64,000 nt of DNA, from NCBI RefSeq assembly GCF_004352915.1, contig NZ_SJSY01000065.1, forward strand, positions 62,001 to 126,000, given 5' to 3'. The DNA is from Flavobacterium zhairuonense (GTDB taxonomy: Bacteria > Bacteroidota > Bacteroidia > Flavobacteriales > Flavobacteriaceae). Position 1 is the first letter of the stretch; each line of letters opens with the position of its first letter. Both the position numbers and the translations under genes were made by a program. Below are positions 30,090 through 38,690 of this stretch, in pieces. The notes beneath the pieces are model-generated. The model saw only the letters and a program-made list of their open reading frames with translations, had not been told where the DNA came from and ran no database searches.

Positions 30090-31193
30090 CTAAATTTCTC
30101 CTGTCAATAGAATGTTTTCTTGAATACCTTTATCTTTCAACATTCTAAAATGAGAGCGTATCGCATGATAAAATGGATATGAAGTGTATGGCAAATCATA
30201 TTCTTTTGCATAACGCATTATAATGGGTGTAATATAAGGATAATATGTATGTCCTACACCAGGAAACAAGTGATGTGCGACATGATGTGTAAAGCCTCCG
30301 TATAAGAAGTTTGCTAATTTGCTGTTTGTACTGAAATCTTTGGTCACAATCATTTGATGCATTGCCCATGTTGCAGAAAGATTTCCATCTTCATCCGTTT
30401 GTGGAAAATGAGCATCTTCATCGACATGTGTAGATACAAGAGCAACCACTCCTAAGGCGCTTCCGCATAAATGCATGGCCAACCAACCGTATAAAACCAT
30501 ATACCAAGGCTGTTGCAAAAGAAGCATCGGAATAAAAAGCATGTAAATCAAATTGATGATTTTGGCAGCAAATAATCTATAGATTTCGCGTGTTGGGATT
30601 TTTTCAACGACTTTTTTCACATAATTATTTTTTGTTCCAAAAAAATCTTTAAAATCACGAATATACATCCAATTCAGACTATAAAGAGGGTAAATAAACC
30701 ACATATAAATATGCTGGTATTTGTGATAATTAAACAGCGGACTGTTTGGAAAAATCCTGATGATATCGCTTTGCTTGATATCGACATCCCAATCTGGGAC
30801 ATTTGGATACGCATGATGAAGATTAATGTGACGACGCGTCCAAAGCCAATGATTGCTTCCAAAAAGCTCCAAAACATACATAAAATACTCATTGTATTTT
30901 TGCTTCTTAAAAAGTGCTCCGTGAGCAGCATCATGAAATGCATTTATAAAAAGTACGATCATGGTAAAACCGCACAAGATATAAAATAGGAATAACAACG
31001 GAGTACTGTTTCCGAACAGCAAAATACAGGCATAAAATAAAAAAAAGAGAAATACAAGTCCGAGGGACTTGATAATGTTTAGCATATACAATGATGAATT
31101 TTGCAAAACAGTTTCGTTCACTTCAGTACGTAACTTTTTAAAAAAATCATCATTGCCCGCTTTAACGTAAACTGGGCGTTTTAATTTTTCCAT
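30090..31193 (-). CDS. Membrane fatty acid desaturase (acyl-lipid type)
   Basis: Di-iron membrane desaturase of 367 residues; ATG at 31191-31193 gives MEKLKRPVYVKAGNDDFF, the usual bacteroidotal N-terminus. Histidine boxes are HDAAHG, HINLHHAYPN and HHVAHHLFPG, with an extra conserved THVDEDAHFP. Four or more TM helices flank the boxes. Family members introduce double bonds into membrane acyl chains, using ferredoxin or cytochrome b5 as electron donor. Position of the double bond is not readable. Monocistronic, divergent from GH9. Confidence 0.92.
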   Translation of the reverse strand: MEKLKRPVYVKAGNDDFFKKLRTEVNETVLQNSSLYMLNIIKSLGLVFLFFLFYACILLFGNSTPLLFLFYILCGFTMIVLFINAFHDAAHGALFKKQKYNEYFMYVLELFGSNHWLWTRRHINLHHAYPNVPDWDVDIKQSDIIRIFPNSPLFNYHKYQHIYMWFIYPLYSLNWMYIRDFKDFFGTKNNYVKKVVEKIPTREIYRLFAAKIINLIYMLFIPMLLLQQPWYMVLYGWLAMHLCGSALGVVALVSTHVDEDAHFPQTDEDGNLSATWAMHQMIVTKDFSTNSKLANFLYGGFTHHVAHHLFPGVGHTYYPYITPIIMRYAKEYDLPYTSYPFYHAIRSHFRMLKDKGIQENILLTGEI

Positions 31194-31517
31194 AGAATTA
31201 AATTTTGCTGAAATTGTCATACCAAATTTAATAAAAAAAAGTTAAAAGACATTAAAACAAACCTTTACAATTCAAAAAAAGTAAGAAAAATCAATTCCTC
31301 AAAAAAGTATACTAAAAGTCCGATTTATTCGCAAAAAGCACAACAAAAACACATCATTTTTTTGTTCCATACATTTAAAACATCAGCAGAAATAAGCTAA
31401 AACTCAATGTTCTTTAATTTTTTATACGATTTTAAAAAGCGTTTCAAATTTTCAGTTTTTCGTATTTTGCTTAAAAGTTATTTGAAAACCAATTCCATTT
31501 TGCTAAAAAATTCAACC
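31194..31517. other. Divergent intergenic region between desaturase and GH9 gene (324 bp)
   Basis: AT-rich, with an A-rich stretch near 31259-31310 and no clear TAnnTTTG box or hairpin on either strand. The GH9 frame is open back to 31407 (MFFNFLYDF), but that segment lacks a plausible signal peptide. I see nothing else in it. Confidence 0.5.
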
Positions 31518-33278
31518 ATGCTAAAACTAAAATGCGCTTTGCTAGTTTTGTTTCTTTCATTTTCAGCGTACAGCAAAACTATCATTCATGTAAATCAAGT
31601 TGGCTTTGATCCAAAAAGTCCAAAAATTGCTATTATCGAATACTATAACAACCTTTTGAAAACCACTTTTGATGTTATAGATACCGAATCTGGAAAAACA
31701 GTTTTTACTTCTAACATTGGAAAAGCGGAAAGTGTTGACGACTGGAAACTCGGTAAATTTTATTATAAAGCCGATTTTTCATCTTTTCAAAAACCAGGAA
31801 ATTATAAAATTTCTTTCAAAATTGCTGATCAAATCTACACTTCAGCTCGCTTTTCAATTGAAGAAAATATATTAGCGAAGAAAACGATTTCTGCGATTGT
31901 ACATTATTACAATAAGCAAAGAGCCAACACACCCGAAGAACTCGAAGCAGACAAAAACATGCTGTTGTTTGGAAGTATAAAAAAAGTAGATGTTCACGGC
32001 GGATGGTGTGATGCATCGGGAGACGTAAGCAAATATTTTTCGCATTTGGCCTACGCCAATTTTGTATCGCCACAACAAACACCATTGGTAACTTGGTCGC
32101 TTATTAATACTTCTGAAAGCATTCCGAAAAAACTAGAACAATGGAAAATAAAAGATTCACTGGATAACGAAGCCATTTGGGGAGCCGATTACATGATGCG
32201 CTGCCTTTCTGATGAAGATTATTTTTATATGATTGTTTTCAGTTATTTTGATAAAAATCCTTCGGCTCGCAGAATCGTTGGATTAAAAGCAAATAGTGTA
32301 ACCACAGATGAATATCAGTCGGCTTTTCGTGAAGGCGCAGGTATGGCAATTGCTTCACTGGCGAGAATTTCGCAATGGAAGAAAAATGGAGATTTTACTT
32401 CACAGCAATATTTAGACGGTGCAAAAAGAGCCTACAAACATCTTTTATCAAACAACACAAAATATGATGATGACGGAAAAGAAAACATCATAGATGATTA
32501 TTGCGCTTTGATGGCAGCCACCGAATTATGGATTGCTACAAATGAAAATTTCTATCGAGATGAAGCCAGAAAATGGGCCCACAATCTTGAAAACCGAATG
32601 ACAGATAAAGGCTGGTTTAGAAGCAATGACGGAAATCGTCCTTTTTGGCATGCCGCCGATGCTGGCTTGCCTATTGTGGCTTTGACTCGATATCTGAAAA
32701 AAGAAAATGACAAAAAGAAAAGAAACATAGTTACGCCTGTGATCAAAAAAGCATTGGATTATAATTTATCCGTTACAAACAATACTAGCAATCCTTTTGG
32801 TTATGCAAGGCAAAGTTTTTTATTTAACGGACAAGTAAAAGACGGATTTTTTATTCCGCATGAAAACGAAACTGGCTGGTGGTGGCAAGGCGAAAACGCG
32901 CGTTTAGCTTCGCTTGCAACCGCCGCAATTGAAGGAGCAAAGGCTACATCTCTTCAAAAAAATGACAATACAAAAAAATCACTTGATATTTTCGCTTCAC
33001 AGCAATTATCTTGGATTTTGGGATGCAATCCATATTCTGTTTGCTTTTTGTATCAATTTGGAGAAACAAATGTTCCGTACATGCATTCTAATTATGGCCA
33101 CGGATCTGAAAAAGGCGGTATTTCGAATGGAATTACAGGAAAAGAAGGCAATCCCGACGGATCAGGAATTGAGTTTAATATGGATGTAGACGGAAATGAC
33201 GAGTGGCGTTGGACAGAACAATGGATTCCGCATTCAGCATGGTTTTTACAAGCTATAACGGCTATGGTTGAAAATTAA
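31518..33278 (+). CDS. Glycoside hydrolase family 9 protein (endoglucanase-like)
   Basis: Exported enzyme of 586 residues; ATG 31518 gives MLKLKCALLVLFLSFSAYS, a signal peptide. An N-terminal Ig-like domain (CelD_N; IHVNQVGFDPKSPKIAIIEY) precedes the (alpha/alpha)6 barrel. The nucleophile region is GGWCDASGDVSKYFSH at about residues 160-175, with two Asp residues as in other GH9 enzymes. Near the C-terminus NPYSVCFLYQFGE and RWTEQWIPHSAWFL hold the general acid Glu (about residue 566). Substrate could be a beta-glucan or a glycan side chain. No SusC/SusD genes are near. The ThuA gene follows by 29 bp. Confidence 0.9.
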   Translation: MLKLKCALLVLFLSFSAYSKTIIHVNQVGFDPKSPKIAIIEYYNNLLKTTFDVIDTESGKTVFTSNIGKAESVDDWKLGKFYYKADFSSFQKPGNYKISFKIADQIYTSARFSIEENILAKKTISAIVHYYNKQRANTPEELEADKNMLLFGSIKKVDVHGGWCDASGDVSKYFSHLAYANFVSPQQTPLVTWSLINTSESIPKKLEQWKIKDSLDNEAIWGADYMMRCLSDEDYFYMIVFSYFDKNPSARRIVGLKANSVTTDEYQSAFREGAGMAIASLARISQWKKNGDFTSQQYLDGAKRAYKHLLSNNTKYDDDGKENIIDDYCALMAATELWIATNENFYRDEARKWAHNLENRMTDKGWFRSNDGNRPFWHAADAGLPIVALTRYLKKENDKKKRNIVTPVIKKALDYNLSVTNNTSNPFGYARQSFLFNGQVKDGFFIPHENETGWWWQGENARLASLATAAIEGAKATSLQKNDNTKKSLDIFASQQLSWILGCNPYSVCFLYQFGETNVPYMHSNYGHGSEKGGISNGITGKEGNPDGSGIEFNMDVDGNDEWRWTEQWIPHSAWFLQAITAMVEN

Positions 33279-33307
33279 AAATCAGCAAATCATAACATCA
33301 AGATTAA

Positions 33308-34108
33308 ATGAAAAATTCAATTCTAATTGTCACTTTATTACTGACAACCTTGTTCTTTCAGACAAATTGTAGTGCTCAAAAATCAAAAAAGACAAGATTC
33401 AAGGCTCTAGTTTTATATGAAAATGGCGGACATCATTTGGCTTTTACTAAAGCAGCAAAACCTTGGCTGAACAAACTAGCAATTGACAGCAGTTTTACAA
33501 TTGATTATATTGAAAACACAAAAACGATAAGTGAGAAACTTTTAAAACAATATCAAGTCTTTATACAGCTTGATTATCCGCCTTACACTTGGAGCGAAGA
33601 ATCGATGCAAGCGTTTCAGAAATACATGAATAATGGGAAAGGTGGCTGGGTTGGCTTGCATCATGCAACTTTGCTTGGCGAATTTGACGGTTATCCAATG
33701 TGGAAATGGTTTTCTGATTTTATGGGCGGAATAAAATTTGTCAATTACATTCCGGATTTTGCCAATGGAAAAGTAACTATTGAAGACAAATCGCATCCTG
33801 TCACAAAAGGAGTTCCAACTGATTTTCTCATCAAAAAGGAAGAATGGTACATTTATGACAAAAGCCCAAGACAGAATGTTCACGTACTCGCCTCAGTTGA
33901 CGAATCGACTTATGATCCCGATTCAAAAATAAAAATGGGCGATCATCCTGTAGTTTGGACCAATGATCATTTTGCTTCACGAAACGTTTATATTTTTATG
34001 GGGCATGCGCCAGAATTATTCCAAAACGAAGCTTACACTACACTATTGCGGAATTCTATTTTCTGGGCGGCTCAAAAAAATAATTTTTCTGTTAGAACAA
34101 AAAAATAA
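33308..34108 (+). CDS. ThuA domain-containing protein
   Basis: Exported ThuA-fold protein (glutamine-amidotransferase-like) of 266 residues; signal peptide ends near SAQ. Motifs: ALVLYENGGHHLAFTKAAKPW, GWVGLHHATLLGEFDGYPMW, DKSHPVTKGVP and YIFMGHAPELFQNEAYTTLLRNSIFW. ThuA proteins take part in sugar metabolism (trehalose, others) and often neighbour glycoside hydrolases, as here. The stop codon abuts the stop of the convergent fusion gene. Confidence 0.9.
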   Translation: MKNSILIVTLLLTTLFFQTNCSAQKSKKTRFKALVLYENGGHHLAFTKAAKPWLNKLAIDSSFTIDYIENTKTISEKLLKQYQVFIQLDYPPYTWSEESMQAFQKYMNNGKGGWVGLHHATLLGEFDGYPMWKWFSDFMGGIKFVNYIPDFANGKVTIEDKSHPVTKGVPTDFLIKKEEWYIYDKSPRQNVHVLASVDESTYDPDSKIKMGDHPVVWTNDHFASRNVYIFMGHAPELFQNEAYTTLLRNSIFWAAQKNNFSVRTKK

Positions 34109-36385
34109 TTATTCTATTTTCAATGCATACCAACCAAATGTTCGTAATTTAATTTTAAAAAAAGAATCAGTTATAATTTCATCTACTTTTTTCCAAGCTT
34201 CTTCCATATATGCTTCAGCTTCTTTACGAGACTCATCAATAGCGCCACAATCTTCCAATAAAACAATCACAGATTTTATTATCTCAAAATCAGTTGGCAT
34301 AGTCTCCAAGATTTTCCAAACATATTCCCGTTTATCCAAAGGCAATAAACGCATTGCTTTTGCGACTGGCATAGTTATTTTTCCAGCTGTAATATCCTCA
34401 CCTTTATCTTTAAGATTGTTTTCATACCCTTCCAAATTGAGTACATCATCCATTATTTGATAAGCAACTCCAATGGCTTCAAAAAAACTACCCAATGCAT
34501 TTATTTCCGTATCGTTTCCTCCTCCAATCATAGCTCCCATTTTTGCTAATGTGCATGCTGGCGCAGCAGTTTTTAATCGGTGAATTGTATAAATTCTTTC
34601 CTCGAGCAAATAACTTTCTCCCTTGTCTACAGCTTCAGGCATAAAAGAATGAAGGCCACTTATATCCATGGCTTGACCCGCATGTGCAACACGCATCATT
34701 TCAAAATACATCTCATATACCTTTAAGCGGGTTTGATCTGTAAGCCTAGGTGAATAAGTGAACAATTCACCTATAAAATAACATATATTTCCTGCATTAA
34801 TCGCAAGTGGTTCACCATATAAATGATGGAGCGCAACTCCTCCTCTTCGTGTATCAGACCTATCTTGAACATCATCAACAATTAATGATCCTGTATGGAT
34901 AAGTTCTGGCATAGCCAGCCAGTCAATAAATGGTTGAGAGTTTCCACCAACAACATCCATACAAGCTAGAAAAACGTAAGAACGCCACGCCTTTTTACTC
35001 CTATCCACTACTTCTCTTATAGGCTTAATTACAGACAACACATATTGCTCTTTATCTTGAGAAGTAAAAAACCCAACTCCCAAAGGGCTATAAACCAACC
35101 TATGAAACTGATCATCAGTAGGATTTAAAGGCAGAAGAGATTCTATAGATTTTTGTGTCGCCTTACCAATACCTTTTAAAAAGCTTTCAATATTATCATT
35201 GGTATTAAATCCATTTCTCCCAATGTAGCCGTGACCAGAAACCTGAACCCCTCCAAAACTCCCCTCAACCTTTACAGATCCTTCCCACAATGCAGGTGGC
35301 GAGAGAATTGTAATAAACTCCTGTTCAGGAAAATTAGCTGTTATAGAAAGATAGATATTCATCTCTGGAATTTCAAATTTCCACAAAACAGGATAGGATA
35401 CAAAAGTTCCGCTACTTGTCCAGTATTTTTCAGGAACAAACACAAAATCTTCTATGCTGTTTTCATTTCCATCTTTGTCAATTACAATTACAGTTCCTCC
35501 TAAAGGTTTTCCACTATCTGTATTATCAAAAAGATTATAAGCCGATATTTGACAATCGTTATCCATTTGCAATGCAGCCCAATTCCATGCAATATCATGT
35601 TTAAATTCTATTTCTGATGTTTCTTCTGCCGAACCACTAAACTCATGATCATACCAGCCACTTCCTTCAACTTCATAAATATCATCTCCTATTTTAATTT
35701 TCCCTTTGGCATTGCATTTTGGAATAAAATAATAAAACATATCTTCTTTTCTGATACCTCTTACCAATCCGTCTTGTCCATGTCTTATCGGTTTTGTTAA
35801 AGGAACAAATTCAATATCACACATAATCTCATCTGATAAATTCTCCAGTTTTAAGTGATAATTATTCTGATCATCTTTTTTAAAAGAGTTTTCATCATAT
35901 TCAAGCAAAAGATTTTTTATCCCAACTTTAGCTGGTTGTTTTAAAAGTTTGTCAGGAAGTGGCAAATTTCCCTTTTCATATATCTCTTTTAAGGCACGGC
36001 GGACTAATTTATTCCCAACATTCTTTTCTTCATTTCTTTTAATGATCTTCAAAATTTCAGTTGGAGTTTCCCTATCTAAAAGAGAGCTTGAATGATATTT
36101 TTTAGTGCTCAAATCGGACAACGACCATATCATTGAATGTGTATGTTTGAAAGCGCCTTGCTTATCTTTTCCGAGTGTCAATCTAAAAAAGGAAGCAAAT
36201 AGAGAAAACTTTTTCCCTTCTTTTGAAACAACATGACAATTAAGGTACCACCATTCTATCACAGAACCATGATGAGGCAAATCGTGTATATTTAAATCAA
36301 TAAATCCTTCGGCAGGCCATGTTGAAGGATAATTTTCTAAAACAACTTTAAAATTCATTCCTTGAGTAGATACTTCTTCTTTCAT
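34109..36385 (-). CDS. Fusion protein: CrtC/AttH-like lipocalin domain plus polyprenyl (geranylgeranyl-type) diphosphate synthase
   Basis: 758 residues without signal peptide. Residues about 25-395 match the CrtC/AttH family (carotenoid 1,2-hydratase and relatives): EWWYLNCHV at 44-52, GSGWYDHEFS at 241-250, WNWAALQMDNDCQISAYNLFD, and VSGHGYIGRNG. Residues about 430-750 form a complete trans-prenyl diphosphate synthase: LIHTGSLIVDDVQDRSDTRRG with the first Asp motif DDVQD (504-508), GEPLAINAGN, GQAMDISG, and the second motif DDVLN (646-650) followed by KGEDITAGKITMP. DDVLNL and DDVQDRSxxRRG resemble type III (eukaryotic-like) GGPP synthases. The natural reading is that the C-terminal half makes a C20-like diphosphate and the N-terminal half hydrates, cyclises or otherwise processes the prenyl chain. 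Coordinates of the junction are near 35185. No carotenoid genes are adjacent. The gene lies beside a tRNA cluster, and both halves are in one intact frame. Confidence 0.87.
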   Translation of the reverse strand: MKEEVSTQGMNFKVVLENYPSTWPAEGFIDLNIHDLPHHGSVIEWWYLNCHVVSKEGKKFSLFASFFRLTLGKDKQGAFKHTHSMIWSLSDLSTKKYHSSSLLDRETPTEILKIIKRNEEKNVGNKLVRRALKEIYEKGNLPLPDKLLKQPAKVGIKNLLLEYDENSFKKDDQNNYHLKLENLSDEIMCDIEFVPLTKPIRHGQDGLVRGIRKEDMFYYFIPKCNAKGKIKIGDDIYEVEGSGWYDHEFSGSAEETSEIEFKHDIAWNWAALQMDNDCQISAYNLFDNTDSGKPLGGTVIVIDKDGNENSIEDFVFVPEKYWTSSGTFVSYPVLWKFEIPEMNIYLSITANFPEQEFITILSPPALWEGSVKVEGSFGGVQVSGHGYIGRNGFNTNDNIESFLKGIGKATQKSIESLLPLNPTDDQFHRLVYSPLGVGFFTSQDKEQYVLSVIKPIREVVDRSKKAWRSYVFLACMDVVGGNSQPFIDWLAMPELIHTGSLIVDDVQDRSDTRRGGVALHHLYGEPLAINAGNICYFIGELFTYSPRLTDQTRLKVYEMYFEMMRVAHAGQAMDISGLHSFMPEAVDKGESYLLEERIYTIHRLKTAAPACTLAKMGAMIGGGNDTEINALGSFFEAIGVAYQIMDDVLNLEGYENNLKDKGEDITAGKITMPVAKAMRLLPLDKREYVWKILETMPTDFEIIKSVIVLLEDCGAIDESRKEAEAYMEEAWKKVDEIITDSFFKIKLRTFGWYALKIE

Positions 36386-36599
36386 AACATCAGAGATATT
36401 TAGTTGTAGTTATTTTCTTAAGAATAAAATTACATAAAAAACTAAATAAAAAAACACCACAACAATCTTATATACTTGAAAAACAAATACTTAACATTCA
36501 GATAACAACATTCTAAACCCCAATAAAAAAAATGATCACTTGTGACTTATAAAAATGTTTTAAAAAGTTTTCCTATCGAAATAAAAAAGTAGCAAAACG
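36386..36599. other. Upstream region of the fusion gene (214 bp)
   Basis: AT-rich, no consensus TAnnTTTG box in a good position on the minus strand and no ribosome binding site before ATG 36385. It also forms the spacer to the tRNA-Arg terminator. Nothing else seen. Confidence 0.4.
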
Positions 36600-36623
36600 A
36601 CAAAACCCGCTAAAAAGCGGGTT
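36600..36623 (-). terminator. Terminator of tRNA-Arg (36631-36704)
   Basis: GC-rich 8-bp stem (AACCCGC with GCGGGTT) around a short loop, T-rich on the minus-strand downstream side, 8 bp from the tRNA 3' end. Confidence 0.85.
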
Positions 36624-36630
36624 TCAGAAG

Positions 36631-36704
36631 TGATCTCAGAAGGATTCGAACCTTCGACCTACGCATTAGAAGTGCGTTGCTCTATCCAGCTGAGCTATGA
36701 AACC
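36631..36704 (-). tRNA. tRNA-Arg (anticodon TCT)
   Basis: 74 nt on the minus strand. Acceptor GGTTTCA pairs with TGAGATC (two G-T pairs). D-loop AGCTGGAT, anticodon loop CTTCTAA in a 5-bp stem (ACGCA/TGCGT), and T-arm with GGTTCGAATCC. CCA is not encoded. Confidence 0.93.
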
Positions 36705-36753
36705 ATTATTTTAAAATTTCTGAAGATAGAAATCAAAACTATCTACATAAAAA

Positions 36754-36783
36754 CAAAAAAGCCCTTCAAATGAAGGGCTTTTC
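36754..36783 (-). terminator. Terminator copy after the decayed tRNA
   Basis: Stem AAGCCCTTCA with TGAAGGGCTT plus a run of T on the minus strand. Identical to the hairpin near 36894-36923, as expected from a tandem duplication. Confidence 0.8.
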
Positions 36784-36784
36784 G

Positions 36785-36860
36785 TGAACGCAGAAGGATT
36801 CGAACCTTCGACCGTCCCGATTATAAATCGGGATGCTCTATTCATCTAAGCTATCTTATC
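36785..36860 (-). pseudogene. Degenerate tRNA copy (derived from tRNA-Arg TCT)
   Basis: The 3' half, with T-arm and downstream terminator, is identical to tRNA-Arg 36924-36997. The 5' half has decayed: GATAAGA cannot pair with TGCGTTC, GG of the D-loop is GA, and the anticodon arm is replaced by a 19-nt hairpin with TCCCGAT/ATCGGGA arms and a 5-nt loop. A formal anticodon TAT could be read but the cloverleaf is broken, so I call it a pseudo-tRNA. Confidence 0.8.
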
Positions 36861-36893
36861 TTTTCAATAAATAATTACAAACTACTACAAAAC

Positions 36894-36923
36894 AAAAAAG
36901 CCCTTCAAATGAAGGGCTTTTCG
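36894..36923 (-). terminator. Terminator of tRNA-Arg (36924-36997)
   Basis: Same stem-loop as the one at 36754-36783, directly after the tRNA 3' end on the minus strand. Confidence 0.85.
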
Positions 36924-36997
<74 letters not shown>

Positions 36998-37027
36998 ATT
37001 TCTTTTTAAACTTATGGCAAAGTTTTG

Positions 37028-37102
37028 TCGGGGTGGCAGGATTCGAACCTGCGGCCTCCTGCTCCCAAAGCAGGCGCGATAACCGGGCTACGCTACACCC
37101 CG
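37028..37102 (-). tRNA. tRNA-Pro (anticodon TGG)
   Basis: 75 nt. Acceptor CGGGGTG pairs fully with CACCCCG. Anticodon loop TTTGGGA in stem CCTGC/GCAGG. GGTTCGAATCC T-arm. CCA not encoded. Confidence 0.95.
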
Positions 37103-37116
37103 AGGCAAAATTTAAG

Positions 37117-37200
37117 CGGAGAGACAGGGACTCGAACCCTGGCGACGGTTACCCGTCGACAGATTAGCAATCTGCTCCATTACCGCTCTGGCACCTCTCC
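37117..37200 (-). tRNA. tRNA-Ser (anticodon GCT)
   Basis: 84 nt with the long variable arm typical of serine tRNA (CGACGG/CCGTCG hairpin). Acceptor GGAGAGG with TCTCTCC, anticodon loop TTGCTAA, GGTTCGAGTCC T-arm. It heads the minus-strand tRNA cluster. Confidence 0.95.
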
Positions 37201-37384
37201 TTGCTCAAGGAATTGCTTCCGTTTTGCGAGTGCAAATGTATAACAACATTCCATATCTCACAACTATTTTTTTGAGTTTTTTTAGTTTTTTTTCATCTTT
37301 TTTCAAAACCTCTTCACAATCAAACAAATAGAATTAACATAAATTTGACCTTAAATTTAAAATCTGCCCTATGCAAGGTAAAAT

Positions 37385-37414
37385 TTGAATTTATTCAAAT
37401 AAACAGTAAATTTG
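37385..37414 (+). promoter_or_regulatory. Promoter of the thiolase gene, full Bacteroidota consensus
   Basis: TTG at 37385-37387, 19 bp spacer, TAAATTTG at 37407-37414. This matches TTG-N17-23-TAnnTTTG exactly, and transcription would begin near 37421, 20 bp before ATG 37442. A second TAAATTTG at 37340-37347 has no good -33 partner. Confidence 0.7.
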
Positions 37415-37441
37415 CTTACATTAACTAATATTAAACAGAAA

Positions 37442-38620
37442 ATGAACAAAAGAGTTGTTATCGTTTCTGCCGTTAGAACACCTATCGGAAGTTTCATGGG
37501 AGGATTATCTACCGTACCCGCACCAAAATTAGGCGCTGCCGCTATAAAAGGAGCCCTTCAAAAAATTAACCTTGACCCAAAATTAGTTGATGAAGTTTTT
37601 ATGGGGAATGTAATTCAGGCAGGCGTTGGACAAGCTCCAGCGCGTCAAGCAGCACTTTTTGCTGGTTTATCTGAAGAAGTTGCCGCTACAACAGTAAACA
37701 AAGTTTGTGCTTCTGGAATGAAAGCTGTCATGTTTGCCGCACAAGCAATTGCATGTGGAGACGCTGAAATTGTAGTAGCAGGCGGAATGGAAAGCATGAG
37801 TTTGATTCCACATTACGTGCAAATGCGCGCTGGAAACAAATTTGGTCCAGCAACTATGTTGGACGGAATGCAAAAAGATGGTTTGACAGATGCTTATGAC
37901 AACAACGCAATGGGAGTTTGCGCTGATTTATGCGCATCTGAATACAAAATCAGCCGTGAGGAGCAAGATGCTTTCGCAATTCAATCTTATGAAAGAAGTG
38001 CTAAAGCCTGGGATTCTGGAAAATTTGACAATGAAGTTGTTCCTGTTGAAGTTCCTCAAAGACGTGGCGAACCAATTATTTTTTCAAAAGACGAAGAATA
38101 TACTAATGTTAAATTAGATAAAATTCCATCTTTAAGTCCAGTTTTCACAAAAGACGGAACTGTAACCGCTGCAAACGCTTCAACAATTAACGATGGAGCT
38201 GCTGCTTTAGTTTTAATGTCTGAAGAAAAAGCAAATGCTCTAGGCCTGAAACCTCTAGCATACATAAAAGGCTATGCAGATGCAGCACAAGAACCAAAAT
38301 GGTTTACGACAAGTCCAGCAAAAGCATTGCCAAAAGCTTTAAACAAAGCTGGAATTTCAATTTCAGATGTTGATTTCTTCGAATTCAATGAAGCTTTCTC
38401 AGTAGTTGGTTTAGCCAATGCAAAAATATTAAATCTTGATAACGACAAAGTAAACGTAAACGGTGGCGCTGTTTCTTTAGGGCATCCTCTTGGAGCTTCT
38501 GGAGCACGTATAATTGTAACTTTGCTTAATGTTTTAGAACAAAACAATGCAAAAACTGGTGCTGCTGCAATTTGCAACGGTGGTGGTGGCGCATCAGCAA
38601 TTGTTATCGAAAGAGCTTAA
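37442..38620 (+). CDS. Acetyl-CoA C-acyltransferase (thiolase)
   Basis: Condenses or cleaves acyl-CoA with acetyl-CoA. 392 residues from ATG 37442 (MNKRVVIVSAVRTPIGSF). Nucleophile Cys in NKVCASGMKAVMFAAQ (about residue 88), GGMESMS, the His of FNEAFSVV, and NGGAVSLGHPLGASGARI and CNGGGGASAIVIE at the C-terminus. Length and motifs match biosynthetic or degradative AtoB-type thiolases; the direction is not readable. A hairpin follows at 38636-38671. Confidence 0.95.
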   Translation: MNKRVVIVSAVRTPIGSFMGGLSTVPAPKLGAAAIKGALQKINLDPKLVDEVFMGNVIQAGVGQAPARQAALFAGLSEEVAATTVNKVCASGMKAVMFAAQAIACGDAEIVVAGGMESMSLIPHYVQMRAGNKFGPATMLDGMQKDGLTDAYDNNAMGVCADLCASEYKISREEQDAFAIQSYERSAKAWDSGKFDNEVVPVEVPQRRGEPIIFSKDEEYTNVKLDKIPSLSPVFTKDGTVTAANASTINDGAAALVLMSEEKANALGLKPLAYIKGYADAAQEPKWFTTSPAKALPKALNKAGISISDVDFFEFNEAFSVVGLANAKILNLDNDKVNVNGGAVSLGHPLGASGARIIVTLLNVLEQNNAKTGAAAICNGGGGASAIVIERA

Positions 38621-38635
38621 AATAATATCAAACAA

Positions 38636-38671
38636 AATTAGGAGTTATAGCAATTATAACTCCTAATTTTA
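38636..38671 (+). terminator. Hairpin terminator after the thiolase gene
   Basis: 13-bp perfect stem ATTAGGAGTTATA with TATAACTCCTAAT and a 4-5 base loop, followed by TTTTAAA. T-tract is short, so efficiency is uncertain. Confidence 0.65.
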
Positions 38672-38690
38672 AACTTATAAATTACCATAA

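Noticed and set aside
31816-32085. Antisense ORFs within the GH9 gene
   Set aside because: They are complement shadows of a well-supported GH9 reading frame with clear domain motifs.
36785-36860. Functional tRNA-Ile (TAT)
   Set aside because: The acceptor stem does not pair, the D-loop is altered and the anticodon arm has a 7-bp stem with a 5-nt loop, so I treat it as a pseudo-tRNA.
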